A stretch of 64,000 nt of DNA. Origin: Pseudomonas arsenicoxydans (GTDB taxonomy: Bacteria; Pseudomonadota; Gammaproteobacteria; Pseudomonadales; Pseudomonadaceae). The notes beneath the pieces are model-generated. The model saw nothing but the letters and a program-made list of their open reading frames with translations, was not told the DNA's origin and did no database searches. Positions 51,358 to 60,578 of the stretch are shown here, one piece after another (within the stretch, counting starts at the first letter, position 1; the number at the start of each line of letters is the position of its first letter). The stretch lies in assembly GCF_900103875.1 (NCBI RefSeq), contig NZ_LT629705.1, forward strand, positions 3,729,001-3,793,000, read 5' to 3'. The position numbers were made by a program, and so were the translations under genes.

Positions 51358-52056
51358 TCACTTACGCACGGTGCGCTGTTCGATGCGCTTCTCGAACGTG
51401 CCGCAAATGACCCGATCGACGTAGATGCCAGGGGTATGGATCTGCGACGGCTCCAGCTCGCCGGGTTCGACGATTTCTTCGACTTCGACCACGGTGATCT
51501 TGCCGGCGGTGGCGGCCAGCGGGTTGAAGTTCTGAGCGGTGTGGCGGTAAATCACGTTACCGAAATGGTCGGCTTTCCAGCCTTTGACGATGGCGAAGTC
51601 ACCGGTGATGGATTCTTCCATCAGGTACTTGCGGCCATGGAATTCGCGCACTTCCTTGCCTTCGGCCACCGGGGTGCCGACGCCGGTGGCGGTGAAGAAC
51701 GCCGGGATGCCGGCACCGCCTGCGCGCATTTTTTCGGCGAGGGTGCCTTGCGGGGTCAGGACGACTTCGATTTCGCCTTTGAGCAGTTGGTCTTCGAACA
51801 GTTTGTTCTCGCCGACGTAGGAGGCCACCACTTTGCTGATCTGCCGGTCTTCCAGCAGCACACCGAGGCCGAAACCGTCGACGCCGCAGTTGTTGGAAAC
51901 CACGGTGAGGTCACGAGTGCCTTTGCGCTTGATCTCGGCGATCAGGTTTTCCGGAATGCCACACAGGCCGAAGCCGCCGGCGATCACGGTCATGCCGTCT
52001 TCAAGACCTGCCAGAGCTTCCTCGTAGGAACTCACGCGCTTGTCGAAACCTGCCAT
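51358..52056 (-). CDS. dhcA: 3-oxoacid/dehydrocarnitine CoA-transferase, alpha subunit
   Basis: A 232-residue A subunit, with the CoA-binding glycine loop [12 protein letters not shown] (residues 27-38), [12 protein letters not shown] and [23 protein letters not shown] 52056 has AGAGGTG; two codons upstream is an unlikely GTG. First gene of the operon, transcribed away from the LysR gene at 52234. It works as a complex with the beta subunit. Confidence 0.87.
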   Translation of the reverse strand: MAGFDKRVSSYEEALAGLEDGMTVIAGGFGLCGIPENLIAEIKRKGTRDLTVVSNNCGVDGFGLGVLLEDRQISKVVASYVGENKLFEDQLLKGEIEVVLTPQGTLAEKMRAGGAGIPAFFTATGVGTPVAEGKEVREFHGRKYLMEESITGDFAIVKGWKADHFGNVIYRHTAQNFNPLAATAGKITVVEVEEIVEPGELEPSQIHTPGIYVDRVICGTFEKRIEQRTVRK

Positions 52057-52233
52057 ATGCACCTCTTTTATTCTTGATGGGCGGCTGGCTAGCCGTATGG
52101 GATAGGAGTGTCTCGCTGGAGGATTTATTTGTTAAGTTGATTTTTAAGGTTGATTGATTCATAAAACTCAACAAATAACGGCTTTTCAACTTACAGCTTA
52201 ATGCTTGTAGCTTACAACTGGAGCGAAGCGACT

Positions 52234-53136
52234 ATGACCGTCAAGCAGATCCGCGCATTCCTGGCCGTGGCCCAGAGCCTGAGCTTTGCCGTGGCATGCG
52301 AGCGGTTGCACCTGTCGCAATCGGCGTTGAGCCTCACCATCAAGGCGCTGGAAGAAGGCCTGGGCGGGAGGCTGTTCACCCGCAACACGCGCAACGTGGC
52401 GCTGACCGCCGAAGGCGAGTCCCTGGTTCCCCTGGCGCGGCGGTTGATCGCCGACTGGGACAATGCCGAGGACGAACTGCGCCAGCGTTTCACCCTCCAG
52501 CGCGGTCGCGTGACCCTGGCGGCGATGCCGTCGTTTGCCGGGAACCTGCTGCCGCCGATCCTCAAGACCTTTCGCGCGCGGTATCCGAAGGTCAACGTCA
52601 CGGTGAACGACGTGATCAACGAGCAGGTGCTGGAAATGGTGCGCGACCGGCAGGTGGAACTGGGGGTGGCGTTCGAGCCGACCCAGAGTTCATCGCTGGC
52701 ATTCACGCCGTTGTACATGGACCGCTTCGTGGCGGTCGTGCCGAAGGATTCGCCTTTCGCCGACTTGGAAGATATCGATTGGCAGACCCTGCTCAAGGAG
52801 CCGTTCATCACCTTGCAGCGACCGTCGACGGTGCGGGTGATGCTGGAAGAACACTTGCAGGCGCGGGGCATGAAATTGCCGGTGGAGTTTGAAAGCCATC
52901 AATTGGCGACGGTGGGGCGGATGGTGGCCAGCGGCTTGGGCGTGAGCGCGGTGCCGGCGTTGTGTGCCGGGCAGATGCGCGAACTCGGCGCACGCTGCAT
53001 CACCTTGCGCGACCCGGTGGTGGAGCGGGCGATCGGGGTGCTGACCAAACCGGGGATCGAACTGTCGGCGGCGGCGCAGGCGTTGTTCGATATCCTTAAA
53101 GCTGAAAATCTGGGCGCGCGATTGACCGAGGGATAA
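52234..53136 (+). CDS. dhcR: LysR-family regulator of the CoA-transferase operon
   Basis: A 300-residue LTTR, helix-turn-helix SFAVACERLHLSQSALSLTI (residues 17-36) and RLFTRNTRNVALTAEG wing. It is divergent from the CoA-transferase operon (177-bp gap with AT-rich promoter DNA at 52070-52200), the same layout as PA1998/PA1999 in P. aeruginosa. The name is by gene order; the effector is probably a carnitine-related compound. Confidence 0.82.
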   Translation: MTVKQIRAFLAVAQSLSFAVACERLHLSQSALSLTIKALEEGLGGRLFTRNTRNVALTAEGESLVPLARRLIADWDNAEDELRQRFTLQRGRVTLAAMPSFAGNLLPPILKTFRARYPKVNVTVNDVINEQVLEMVRDRQVELGVAFEPTQSSSLAFTPLYMDRFVAVVPKDSPFADLEDIDWQTLLKEPFITLQRPSTVRVMLEEHLQARGMKLPVEFESHQLATVGRMVASGLGVSAVPALCAGQMRELGARCITLRDPVVERAIGVLTKPGIELSAAAQALFDILKAENLGARLTEG

Positions 53137-53144
53137 ACACAATA

Positions 53145-53238
53145 CCTGTGGGAGCGGGCTTGCCCGCGATGGCGGTGTGTCAGTCGCCAAATTTATTGGT
53201 TGTGCCGACCGCATCGCGGGCAAGCCCGCTCCCACAGG
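53145..53238. repeat. REP pair, inverted (GGGAGCGGGCTTGCCCGCGATG class)
   Basis: Arms 53145-53171 and 53212-53238 are exact complements around 40 bases. It lies between two convergent genes. Confidence 0.92.
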
Positions 53239-53251
53239 GTTTCAGGTTGAA

Positions 53252-54094
53252 TCAGGAAGTGAGGCGCTGGGCCAGGAGCGGAAGCAGCTGCTCGCACGAT
53301 CCTTCAATCTTCATGTCCAGAAGGTCATCCGCCCGGGTCTTGCCCAGGTTGATCGCAATCAACGGCTTCCCCTGATCCGCCACCGCCCGGCACAACCGAA
53401 ACGCCGAATACGCCATCAGCGATGACCCCACCACCAACAATCCCGCCGCCTGTTCAACCGCCGCCATTGCCTTGGCCGCTGTCGCTTGCGCGACGTTCTC
53501 GCCAAAAAACACCACGTCCGGCTTCATCCGTTCCCCGGCGCACTGCGGACAGTGCGGCACCTGGAACCGCGCCTCGAATGCAGGATCCAGCAGCGTGTCG
53601 CCGTCCGGCGCCTGCACTGCATCCACCCCGGCGAGATAGGGGTTTTGTGCCTCCATCAGTTGCTGAATCGAATCCCGTTCGCTGCGTTGCCCGCAATCCA
53701 GGCACAGCACTCGGTGCAGGCTGCCATGCAACTCGATCACGTCATGGCTGCCGGCCTGGTCGTGCAAGGTGTCGACGTTCTGGGTGATCAACCCGCTGAT
53801 CTGCCGGGTGCTTTGCAAACTGGCCAAGGCTTCGTGAGCCACGTTCGGCTGCGCCTGGCGCACGCGCGGCCAGCCGAGCATCGCCCGCGCCCAATAGCGC
53901 CGCCGCGATTCCGGGGCCGACAGGAACTCCTGATACATCATCGGTTGCCGGCCTCGCCGCACGCCCTGGTTGTCGCGGTAGTCCGGAATGCCCGAGGGAG
54001 TGCTGATGCCGGCACCGGTCAGGACCATAAACGGCTGGTCGACCATCCATTGCTGGAGTCGGTCGAGTTGTTCGCGGATGGGGCGGTCGAGCAT
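53252..54094 (-). CDS. Sir2-family NAD-dependent protein deacylase
   Basis: A 280-residue sirtuin. NAD-binding GAGISTPSGIPDYR (residues 27-40), TQNVDTLHDQAG, catalytic His in ELHGSLH and two zinc Cys pairs (CLDCGQR, CPQCAGE) are all intact; KPDVVFFGE and VGSSLMAYSAF complete the Rossmann fold. GGAG precedes ATG 54094. It removes acyl groups from lysine in the cytoplasm. This is a longer subclass than E. coli CobB. Confidence 0.92.
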   Translation of the reverse strand: MLDRPIREQLDRLQQWMVDQPFMVLTGAGISTPSGIPDYRDNQGVRRGRQPMMYQEFLSAPESRRRYWARAMLGWPRVRQAQPNVAHEALASLQSTRQISGLITQNVDTLHDQAGSHDVIELHGSLHRVLCLDCGQRSERDSIQQLMEAQNPYLAGVDAVQAPDGDTLLDPAFEARFQVPHCPQCAGERMKPDVVFFGENVAQATAAKAMAAVEQAAGLLVVGSSLMAYSAFRLCRAVADQGKPLIAINLGKTRADDLLDMKIEGSCEQLLPLLAQRLTS

Positions 54095-54159
54095 GTTCAA
54101 CACTCCGGGGGCCGTGAGTGTTTGCAGGTTAGCATTTACCGACTGACCCCACGCAACCC

Positions 54160-54266
54160 CCTGTAGGAGCTGTCGAGTGCAACGAGGCTGCGATCTTTTG
54201 ATCTTGTTTTTTTAAAAATCAAAGTCAAAAGATCGCAGCCTCGTTGCACTCGACAGCTCCTACAGG
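54160..54266. repeat. GTAGGAGCTGTCG-class repeat, long palindrome
   Basis: CCTGTAGGAGCTGTCGAGTG at the left and its complement at the right, with almost 50-base arms (AACGAGGCTGCGATCTTTTG continues the arm). It lies between the methyltransferase stop and the sirtuin start. Confidence 0.92.
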
Positions 54267-54281
54267 TTTTTCAGTGGGTGG

Positions 54282-55328
54282 TTATTTACGCGCCTCCAGA
54301 ATCAGGTTGAACGGCGTTTCCGTGGCTCGCCGGAAGCTTTTGAACCCCGCGTCGGTGAAGACTTTGCGCAACCGTGCCTCGCCCGCCTGGGCGCCGAGCC
54401 CCAGGCCGACTTCTTGCGACAGCGAGTTCGGGGTGCAAATGAAAGTCGAAGCGGCGTAGTACAGCCGGCCCACCGGGGTGATGTTGTCGTCGAGCTTGTC
54501 GTTGGCGAACGGTTCCACCAGCAGCACCGTGCCGTCCGGTTTCAGCGCGTCGTAGGCGTGTTTCGCCGCGCCCACCGGGTCGCCCATGTCGTGCAGGCAG
54601 TCGAAATAGCAGACCAGGTCATAGTCGTTGCCGGGAAAGCTTTTTGCCGTGCCCTGGAAGAACCGTGCACGTCCGCCCACGCCACCTTCTTCGGCGCGCT
54701 GGGTGGCGACGGTGACGGAGGGCGCGTGGTAGTCGAAACCGACGAAGCGCGAGTTCGGGAACGCCTGGGCCATGATCACCGTGGAGGCGCCGTGCCCGCA
54801 GCCGATGTCAGCGACTTTGGCGCCGCCCTCCAGTTTGGCGACGACGCCGTCGAGGGCCGGCAGCCACTCGTTGACCAGGTGTGCTTTGTAGCCAGGGCGG
54901 AAGAACCGTTCCGTGCCGCTGAACATGCACGGATGGTGATCGCCCCAGGCCAGGGCGCCATTGCCGCGCATGGCGTTGACCAGTTTGTCCTTGTCATGGA
55001 AAAACGATGCAACCACCCCGACACCGCCCGCGATATAGACCGGCGAGTCTTCGATGGCCAGCGCCAGGGCTTGTTCTTCGGGCAGGCGGAACTGGCCGCC
55101 TTGGTGCTCCATATAACCGGAAGCGGCGTGGGCGCTGAGCCATTCGCGCAGCAGGCGGGTGTTGCAGCCGGTTTTGTCGGCAAGTGCTTCTGGGGTGATG
55201 GGCTGACTGTCGGCCATCGCGCGATACAGGCCGAGTTCTTCGCCCAAGATGACGTTGGCGAGCATCGCCGCGCCGCCCATGTCACCCACCAGTTTGCCCA
55301 TGAAATCATTGAGTCTGGCCTCGTCCAT
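54282..55328 (-). CDS. Class I SAM-dependent methyltransferase
   Basis: A 348-residue protein: an N-terminal helical/winged-helix part (ALADKTGCNTRLLREWLS) followed by a SAM domain with motif I VADIGCGHGAST (about residue 173), FVGFDYHAPSV and DLVCYFDCLHDMGDP. Such winged-helix plus methyltransferase proteins are related to the UbiE/O-methyltransferase type; the substrate is unknown. ATG 55328 follows AAGGAG at 10 bases. Confidence 0.85.
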   Translation of the reverse strand: MDEARLNDFMGKLVGDMGGAAMLANVILGEELGLYRAMADSQPITPEALADKTGCNTRLLREWLSAHAASGYMEHQGGQFRLPEEQALALAIEDSPVYIAGGVGVVASFFHDKDKLVNAMRGNGALAWGDHHPCMFSGTERFFRPGYKAHLVNEWLPALDGVVAKLEGGAKVADIGCGHGASTVIMAQAFPNSRFVGFDYHAPSVTVATQRAEEGGVGGRARFFQGTAKSFPGNDYDLVCYFDCLHDMGDPVGAAKHAYDALKPDGTVLLVEPFANDKLDDNITPVGRLYYAASTFICTPNSLSQEVGLGLGAQAGEARLRKVFTDAGFKSFRRATETPFNLILEARK

Positions 55329-55514
55329 CACGTGTGCTCCTTCAACAGGATCACGGTCCAGAGGCGAGGAGGGTAGAGGCATTCACCTCTGGGCGGTGGT
55401 CGTGGGGATTGAACAGGGCGATCAAGCTCGTCCTGCGTGCAGTAAGTTTAGTTCGCGGGCCGCGCGCCGCGGCCTTGAGCGACGAAAGCTCACATTCCAT
55501 TGACGATACCGGCC

Positions 55515-55608
55515 CCTGTGGGAGCGGGCTTGCCCGCGATGGCAGTGTGTCTGGCGAAAAATATGTTGGATGCGTTGGCCTCATCGCGGGCAAGCCCGCT
55601 CCCACAGG
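55515..55608. repeat. REP pair, inverted (GGGAGCGGGCTTGCCCGCGATG class)
   Basis: Arms at 55515-55541 and 55582-55608 are complementary around about 40 bases. The remaining DNA from 55329 to 55514 shows no gene. Confidence 0.9.
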
Positions 55609-55634
55609 GTTCATTGGTGACCTGAAGGGGCGCG

Positions 55635-55712
55635 TGTATCGCACTGTATCCAGCCGCCGTTGCGATACATTCCGCTGCATTCCCGGCTACCTCCGAACAC
55701 AGACCAGATACA
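55635..55712 (+). promoter_or_regulatory. TGTATC-box promoter element of the acetamidase-like gene
   Basis: TGTATC at 55635 and 55645 (10-bp period), GATACA at 55664 (the reverse complement of the box, 19 bases after the second box), ACACAG at 55697, and GATACA at 55707. The same order and nearly the same spacing recur at 63490-63566, and a variant at 57175-57252. It is a likely binding site for a tandem-binding response regulator, 118 bases before the start of the gene at 55830. Confidence 0.65.
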
Positions 55713-55829
55713 AACCTGCGATGAACTGTAAAGGCTGTTCAGCGCCCGGGAAACGGGGCTGTCGAGGCACTTTCATGGTCGTCGCACCAGGCGGCCGTCT
55801 TCGCTCGTGACTCCGCCAAGGGGACAATA

Positions 55830-57158
55830 ATGACCACGCTCCTGCCTGAAACCGACCAGAAACCCGTCCATCGCCTGCGCGTCGATCAGTACACCAATGG
55901 CCTCATAGGCCCCAGCCAACCGATGCTCGGCCCTCTGGCCGACGGTGGCACCTTGATCACTGGCACGCCGCCGGGTTGCTGGGGGCCGATGATTACGCCG
56001 GCCTTTGAGGGCGGCCACGAAGTGACCCAACCGGTGGCCATCGCCGGCGCCGAGATTGGCGACGCCGTGGCGATCAAGATAAAACGCATGCGCGTCACGT
56101 CCCTGGCGACCTCGTCCGGGGTCATGAGCTTCGTCGAGGGCCGTTACAACGGCGACCCGTTTGTTTCAAAATTCTGCGCCAAATGCGGCACCGAGCACCC
56201 GGCCAGCCATGTCGAAGGCATCGGTGAGGATTCGATTCGCTGTAACCACTGCGGCGCCGAAGTCAGCGCGTTTCGCTTCAGCCACGGTTACGTAATCGTG
56301 TTCGATGCGCAGAATCAGGTCAGCCTGACCGTCAATCAGGACATCGCCAATCAACTGGCCGGCAACGCGTCCGAAATGTCGGCGTTGCCGGAGTTTGCCG
56401 CCCAACACTCGATCCTGTCCCTGGCCCGCGCAGACATTCCAGGCGTCGCCGCCCACATGCGCCCGTTCCTCGGCAACATCGGTACCACGCCGTCGCGTGA
56501 TTTGCCCGATTCGCACAACTGCGCCGATTTCGGCCAATACCTGATCAATGCGCCGCACCGTTTCGGCATGACCCGCGAAGAACTGCACGCGGCCAAGACC
56601 GACGGCCACATGGACACCAACTCGATCCGCGAAGGCTGTGTGCTGATCTGCCCGGTAAAAGTGCCGGGTGCCGGCGTGTACATGGGCGACATGCACGCCC
56701 AGCAAGGCAACGGCGAGATCGCCGGACACGCCACCGATTGCTCCGGGGAAACCGAAGTGGTGGTGGAAGTGGTGAAGAACCTGACGCTGGAAGGGCCGAT
56801 CCTCCTGCAAAACCTCGACGACCTGCCACCGATGGCCCGGCCGATGAACGCCGAGCAGCGGCAGAAAGTCCGTGAACTGGGCGAGCGCTGGGGCCAGCAC
56901 GACATAGAGCAGAGCGGCCCGATCACTTTCATCGGCAGCGGCGAGAACCTCAACGTCGCGGTGGAAAACGGCCTGAAACGCGCCGCCTCAGTCACCGGCC
57001 TGCCGTATGACGAAGTGCTCAACCGCGCGACCATCACCGGCTCCATCGACATCAGCCGCTTGCCCGGCACCGTCCGCGTGACGTTCTTGTGTCCGATGCA
57101 CGTGCTCGACCGCATCGGCATCGGCCATCTGGTACGCGAGAAATACGACTTGCCGTAA
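55830..57158 (+). CDS. Acetamidase/formamidase-family protein with zinc ribbon
   Basis: A 442-residue FmdA/AmdA-family amidase. Seen: GPLADGGTLITGTPPGCWGP, given as GPLADGGTLITGTPP then GCWGP; a four-Cys ribbon insert CAKCGTEH...CNHCGAE (about residues 116-149); SHNCADFG; GAGVYMGDMHAQQGNGEIAG (metal-binding Asp-x-His); and TGLPYDEVLNRATITGSIDIS in the C-terminal part (motif cited in short: ITGSIDIS). It should hydrolyse short amides to acid and ammonia in the cytoplasm. AAGGGG precedes ATG. Its promoter carries the TGTATC boxes. Confidence 0.88.
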   Translation: MTTLLPETDQKPVHRLRVDQYTNGLIGPSQPMLGPLADGGTLITGTPPGCWGPMITPAFEGGHEVTQPVAIAGAEIGDAVAIKIKRMRVTSLATSSGVMSFVEGRYNGDPFVSKFCAKCGTEHPASHVEGIGEDSIRCNHCGAEVSAFRFSHGYVIVFDAQNQVSLTVNQDIANQLAGNASEMSALPEFAAQHSILSLARADIPGVAAHMRPFLGNIGTTPSRDLPDSHNCADFGQYLINAPHRFGMTREELHAAKTDGHMDTNSIREGCVLICPVKVPGAGVYMGDMHAQQGNGEIAGHATDCSGETEVVVEVVKNLTLEGPILLQNLDDLPPMARPMNAEQRQKVRELGERWGQHDIEQSGPITFIGSGENLNVAVENGLKRAASVTGLPYDEVLNRATITGSIDISRLPGTVRVTFLCPMHVLDRIGIGHLVREKYDLP

Positions 57159-57168
57159 TGCCCATCGG

Positions 57169-57252
57169 CGGGTCTGTACCAGAGTGTGTACAGACCCGTC
57201 GTCGATACATTCGCCACGCTTTTCTGCCGCACCGGAACACAGAGTAGATACA
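57169..57252 (+). promoter_or_regulatory. Hairpin and variant TGTATC-box element before the DUF692 gene
   Basis: A perfect 11-bp hairpin (CGGGTCTGTAC and its complement, 57169-57198) stands after the amidase stop. The element continues with GATACA at 57204, ACACAG at 57237 and GATACA at 57247: exactly the spacing (43 and 10 bases) seen before the amidase gene. The upstream boxes are degenerate (TGTACC 57175, TGTACA 57187). Confidence 0.6.
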
Positions 57253-57302
57253 CCGCTTCGGTTAACTGTGAATCCGTTCCGGCCACCCGAGAGACCGACA
57301 GC

Positions 57303-58142
57303 ATGCAAACCCTCATCACCTCAGCGAAAGCGACCGTCGGGCTGGGCCTGCGTCGCGGTTTAATCAAGGATCTCCAGGCCGCCGGTGCCGGCGATTTCGA
57401 TTTTCTGGAAGTCGCGCCGGAGAACTGGATCGGCATCGGCGGCGCCCACGGTCATGCACTGCGAGCCCTCGCTGAGCGCTTTCCATTGTCCTGTCACGGC
57501 TTGTCATTGTCCCTGGGCGGGCCGGCGCCACTGGACGTCGGGTTTCTTCAGGAAGTGCGGATGTTCCTCGATCACTACAACGTGCCGCTGTACAGCGAGC
57601 ACCTGAGTTATTGCAGCGACGACGGTCACCTGTATGACCTGTTGCCGTTGCCGTTCACTGAAGAAGCGGTGCACCACGTTGCCGCGCGGATTCGCCAGGC
57701 CCAGGACATTCTCGGTCGGCGCCTGGCGGTGGAAAACGTCTCCTATTACGCCGCGCCGCAACAGGACATGGACGAGGTGACCTTCACCAACGCGGTGTTG
57801 CGCGAAGCCGATTGCGACCTGCTGCTCGACGTCAACAACGTGTACGTCAACTCGATCAATCATGGCCTCGATCCGCAGGCCTTTCTGGCCGGCATCGATT
57901 CGGGCCGAGTGGTGGCTATGCACGTGGCCGGGCACTTCGATGAATCGGACAGCTTGAAAATCGACACCCACGGCGCTTCGGTAAAACCGGCGGTCTGGTC
58001 GTTGCTGGCCGAGGCGTATGCCCGGTTTGGCGCGCAACCGACGTTGCTGGAACGGGATTTCAATTTCCCGGCGTTCTCTGAACTGGTCGCCGAATTGCAG
58101 ACCATTCGCCGCTTGCAAACAGAGGGGGTGAACCGTGGATAA
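57303..58142 (+). CDS. DUF692 (MbnB/BufB-like) iron enzyme family protein
   Basis: A 279-residue TIM-barrel DUF692 protein. Signature: [22 protein letters not shown] (Glu ligand), [10 protein letters not shown] (His), YSEHLSYCS (Glu-His), LAVENVSYY (Glu), [11 protein letters not shown] (Asp-Asn), [10 protein letters not shown] (His) and DTHGASV (Asp-His). All expected metal ligands are visible. Members modify Cys residues of small peptides in methanobactin and bufferin systems. A peptide substrate gene is not adjacent here. Start ATG 57303; its stop overlaps the next gene by 8 bases. Confidence 0.9.
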   Translation: MQTLITSAKATVGLGLRRGLIKDLQAAGAGDFDFLEVAPENWIGIGGAHGHALRALAERFPLSCHGLSLSLGGPAPLDVGFLQEVRMFLDHYNVPLYSEHLSYCSDDGHLYDLLPLPFTEEAVHHVAARIRQAQDILGRRLAVENVSYYAAPQQDMDEVTFTNAVLREADCDLLLDVNNVYVNSINHGLDPQAFLAGIDSGRVVAMHVAGHFDESDSLKIDTHGASVKPAVWSLLAEAYARFGAQPTLLERDFNFPAFSELVAELQTIRRLQTEGVNRG

Positions 58143-58893
58143 GCCAAGTCTGTTTCAACAGCAAACGGCGATGGGTCTTTACCTGCGCGACCCCGATCAC
58201 TGCGCGCCGCCCAGCGAAATGAACGCCGTGCGGGCACAGGTTTATCGTGACCTGATCTTCGCCAACCTGTCGTCGTTGCTCAGCGGGACGTTTCCGGTGC
58301 TGATCAAGATATTGGGTGATGAACACTGGCGCACGCTGGTGCGGATCTTCCTGCGGGACTACCGCGCGCGCACGCCGAAGTTCGGCGAAATCGCCCAGGA
58401 GTTCGTCGAGTTCCTGGCCTCCGGACCGCAGGCGTTGAGTGAGGGCGTGTGGCCGCCGTTCATGGTCGAGTTGGCGCATTACGAGTGGGTCGAGATGGCG
58501 TTGCAGCAGTCCGACGCCGATCCGCTGGCGCCGAGCGACGTCGAGCTTATTTTGCAGCGACCGTTGCAGGTGTCGCCGCTGGCCTGGCCGTTGGCCTATG
58601 CGTGGCCGGTGCAATTGGTGGGGCCGGATCATCAGCCAGACAGTGCACCGCCTCAACCAACGTTATTGTTGGTGCGTCGGGCAGAAGACTGGAGTGTGAA
58701 GTTTTCCGAACTGAGCCCGTTGGCATGGCGCTTGTTGCAGCGGATCGAAGAATTTCCCGAGCTGGATGGGCGGGCGCAGCTGGAAGGTCTGGCGATGGAG
58801 GCGGGGGCCGCGGGATCACAGGATTTCATGGCGAGTGGCGCGGCATTGTTGCGGCAGATGCATGGGGAAGGGGTGGTGGGCGTAACTGCCTGA
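58135..58893 (+). CDS. DUF2063 (BufC/HvfC-like) partner protein
   Basis: A 252-residue protein with the DUF2063 N-terminal domain ([37 protein letters not shown], given as [12 protein letters not shown] and [38 protein letters not shown]) and a C-terminal module similar to HvfC. GTG start, overlapping the DUF692 gene by 8 bases. The pair corresponds to the BufB-BufC unit that recognises and modifies peptide precursors, often under metal (copper) stress control. Confidence 0.88.
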   Translation: MDKPSLFQQQTAMGLYLRDPDHCAPPSEMNAVRAQVYRDLIFANLSSLLSGTFPVLIKILGDEHWRTLVRIFLRDYRARTPKFGEIAQEFVEFLASGPQALSEGVWPPFMVELAHYEWVEMALQQSDADPLAPSDVELILQRPLQVSPLAWPLAYAWPVQLVGPDHQPDSAPPQPTLLLVRRAEDWSVKFSELSPLAWRLLQRIEEFPELDGRAQLEGLAMEAGAAGSQDFMASGAALLRQMHGEGVVGVTA

Positions 58894-58923
58894 CCCACCA
58901 CAATCTCCCAACCACCCGAGAGC

Positions 58924-59017
58924 CCTGTGGGAGCGGGCTTGCCCGCGATGGCGGATCATCAGCCAACATCAATGTTGGATGTGCCGGCCTCATCGCGGGC
59001 AAGCCCGCTCCCACAGG
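58924..59017. repeat. REP pair, inverted (GGGAGCGGGCTTGCCCGCGATG class)
   Basis: Arms 58924-58950 and 58991-59017 are exact complements. It lies between two convergent operons. Confidence 0.92.
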
Positions 59018-59034
59018 GATTAGTGGTGTCTGTT

Positions 59035-59982
59035 TTATGTCGCGGAGAAAAAATACCGCGTCAGGTGAAAGAAGATCGGTGCCGCAAAGCAGATCGAATC
59101 CATCCGGTCCAGCATGCCGCCGTGCCCCTTGATCATGGTTCCCCAGTCCTTGGCGCTCAAGCTGCGCTTGATTGCCGACATGACCAGCCCGCCGAGAAAC
59201 CCCATCACCACAATCACCAACGACATCAACAACGACTGCCAGAAACTGAACGGTGTCATCCAGAACATGCACCCGCCAATCAGCGTGGCCGACAGACCGC
59301 CACCCACCAGGCCTTCCACGGTTTTCGACGGGCTTACCAGCGGCGCAACCTTGTGCTTGCCAAAGAGCTTGCCGAACACGTACTGCAGCACGTCACTCAT
59401 CTGCACGACAAACACCAGGTAGAACAGCAGCAACGCGTTCTGGCCCTTGAAGCCTTCCAGGTCCAGCAGCAACAGTGCCGGGGCGTGACTGATGCAATAC
59501 ACGCAAATCATCACCCCCCACTGAATCTTGGCCGCCCGTTCCAGGAAGGCGTCGGTGTCCTGGCTCAGCACCGCAATCGCCGGCAACAGCAGGAAGGCGT
59601 ACACCGGAATCAACAGCGTGAACAACGAATACCAGTGCGTGCCGATCAACACGTATTGCAGCGGAATCAGAATGAAAAACGCCGAGAACAACGCGTTGTG
59701 GTCACCCAGCCGTGTCGGTGTCAGGGTGATGAACTCCCTGAGTGCGAACAGGGAAATGAAGCCGAACAGAATGACCGTCGCGTTCCCGCCCAGCAGGTAG
59801 GACACGAAGAAGATGATGACCATCCCCCACCAGGCATTGACCCGCTGGTTGAGGTTCTCGATGGTCGACATCGAGCTTTCTGATTTAGCCCGGCTGGCCA
59901 GGATCCGGCCGATGATCGAGGCAATCGCCAACAGGCCGGCGATAGCACCGAAGAACCACAAAAACTTTTGGTCAAGATTCAT
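59035..59982 (-). CDS. Phosphatidate cytidylyltransferase (CdsA-like)
   Basis: A 315-residue membrane protein with about seven segments. The CDP-diglyceride synthase signature is present near the C-terminus: LSVTDxx-type region SPSKTVEGLVGGGLSATLIG followed by KRSLSAKDWGTMIKGHGGMLDRMDS (cited as KRSLSAKDWGTM, GHGGMLDRMDS). It makes CDP-diacylglycerol from phosphatidate. Start overlaps the acyltransferase stop by ATGA. Third gene of the operon; the main cdsA is expected elsewhere. Confidence 0.9.
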   Translation of the reverse strand: MNLDQKFLWFFGAIAGLLAIASIIGRILASRAKSESSMSTIENLNQRVNAWWGMVIIFFVSYLLGGNATVILFGFISLFALREFITLTPTRLGDHNALFSAFFILIPLQYVLIGTHWYSLFTLLIPVYAFLLLPAIAVLSQDTDAFLERAAKIQWGVMICVYCISHAPALLLLDLEGFKGQNALLLFYLVFVVQMSDVLQYVFGKLFGKHKVAPLVSPSKTVEGLVGGGLSATLIGGCMFWMTPFSFWQSLLMSLVIVVMGFLGGLVMSAIKRSLSAKDWGTMIKGHGGMLDRMDSICFAAPIFFHLTRYFFSAT

Positions 59983-60578
59983 TCCGCCAACCTCACAATC
60001 GCATCACGCGCCCGGTCCAGAAACAGCTGTTTTTCCTCACCGTCGATCCGTTGCATCGGGTCGCCGATGCGGATCGTGCAGATGATGGGCAACGGCACGT
60101 GTTTGCCTTTTGGCATGGAGCGATGCAGGTTTTCCAGGTAGATGGGCACCAGGTCGACCTCGGGGAACGTCTCGGCCAAGCGGTACAGCCCTGATTTGAA
60201 AGGGCCGGGCAACGGTTGGTTGCCGCGGGTGCCTTCCGGAAAGATGATGATCGAATGCCCGGCGCGCACCACATCGAAAATCGGCTCGAGCACATTGACG
60301 CCGGGCGCTGGATTACGCTCGATCAGCACCGCATTCAGGCCTTTCTGCGAGATGTACGACAGAAACGCGTTCTTGCCCCAATAGTCGGCGGCTGCCACAG
60401 GTTTCACGTTTATCCGGGCTTCGGGCGGCAGGGCCGCGATGATTGCCAGGGTGTCCATGTGGCTGGTGTGGTTGGCGAAATAGATGCGCTGGCGCGTCAG
60501 GTCTGGCGGGCTTTCCCAACGGGCCGTGACGCCGATGAGGAATCGAAGGACCGAAATCAGTGCGTTACTGATCCACAT
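59979..60578 (-). CDS. 1-acyl-glycerol-3-phosphate acyltransferase (PlsC-like)
   Basis: A 199-residue acyltransferase with motif H-x4-D at H37-D42 (NHTSHMD), FPEGTRG motif III and VPIYLENL motif IV. One N-terminal membrane segment. It would acylate lysophosphatidic acid or a related acceptor to supply the neighbouring cytidylyltransferase. It overlaps the upstream gene by 14 bases and the downstream gene by 4. Confidence 0.88.
   Translation of the reverse strand: MWISNALISVLRFLIGVTARWESPPDLTRQRIYFANHTSHMDTLAIIAALPPEARINVKPVAAADYWGKNAFLSYISQKGLNAVLIERNPAPGVNVLEPIFDVVRAGHSIIIFPEGTRGNQPLPGPFKSGLYRLAETFPEVDLVPIYLENLHRSMPKGKHVPLPIICTIRIGDPMQRIDGEEKQLFLDRARDAIVRLAE

Noticed and set aside
55721..55810. 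A 29-codon Cys-containing frame (MNCKGCSAPG start) just before the acetamidase gene, a possible metal-binding peptide
   Set aside because: No ribosome binding site, it lies in the promoter/leader, and its Cys pattern may be chance. Kept only as a curiosity.
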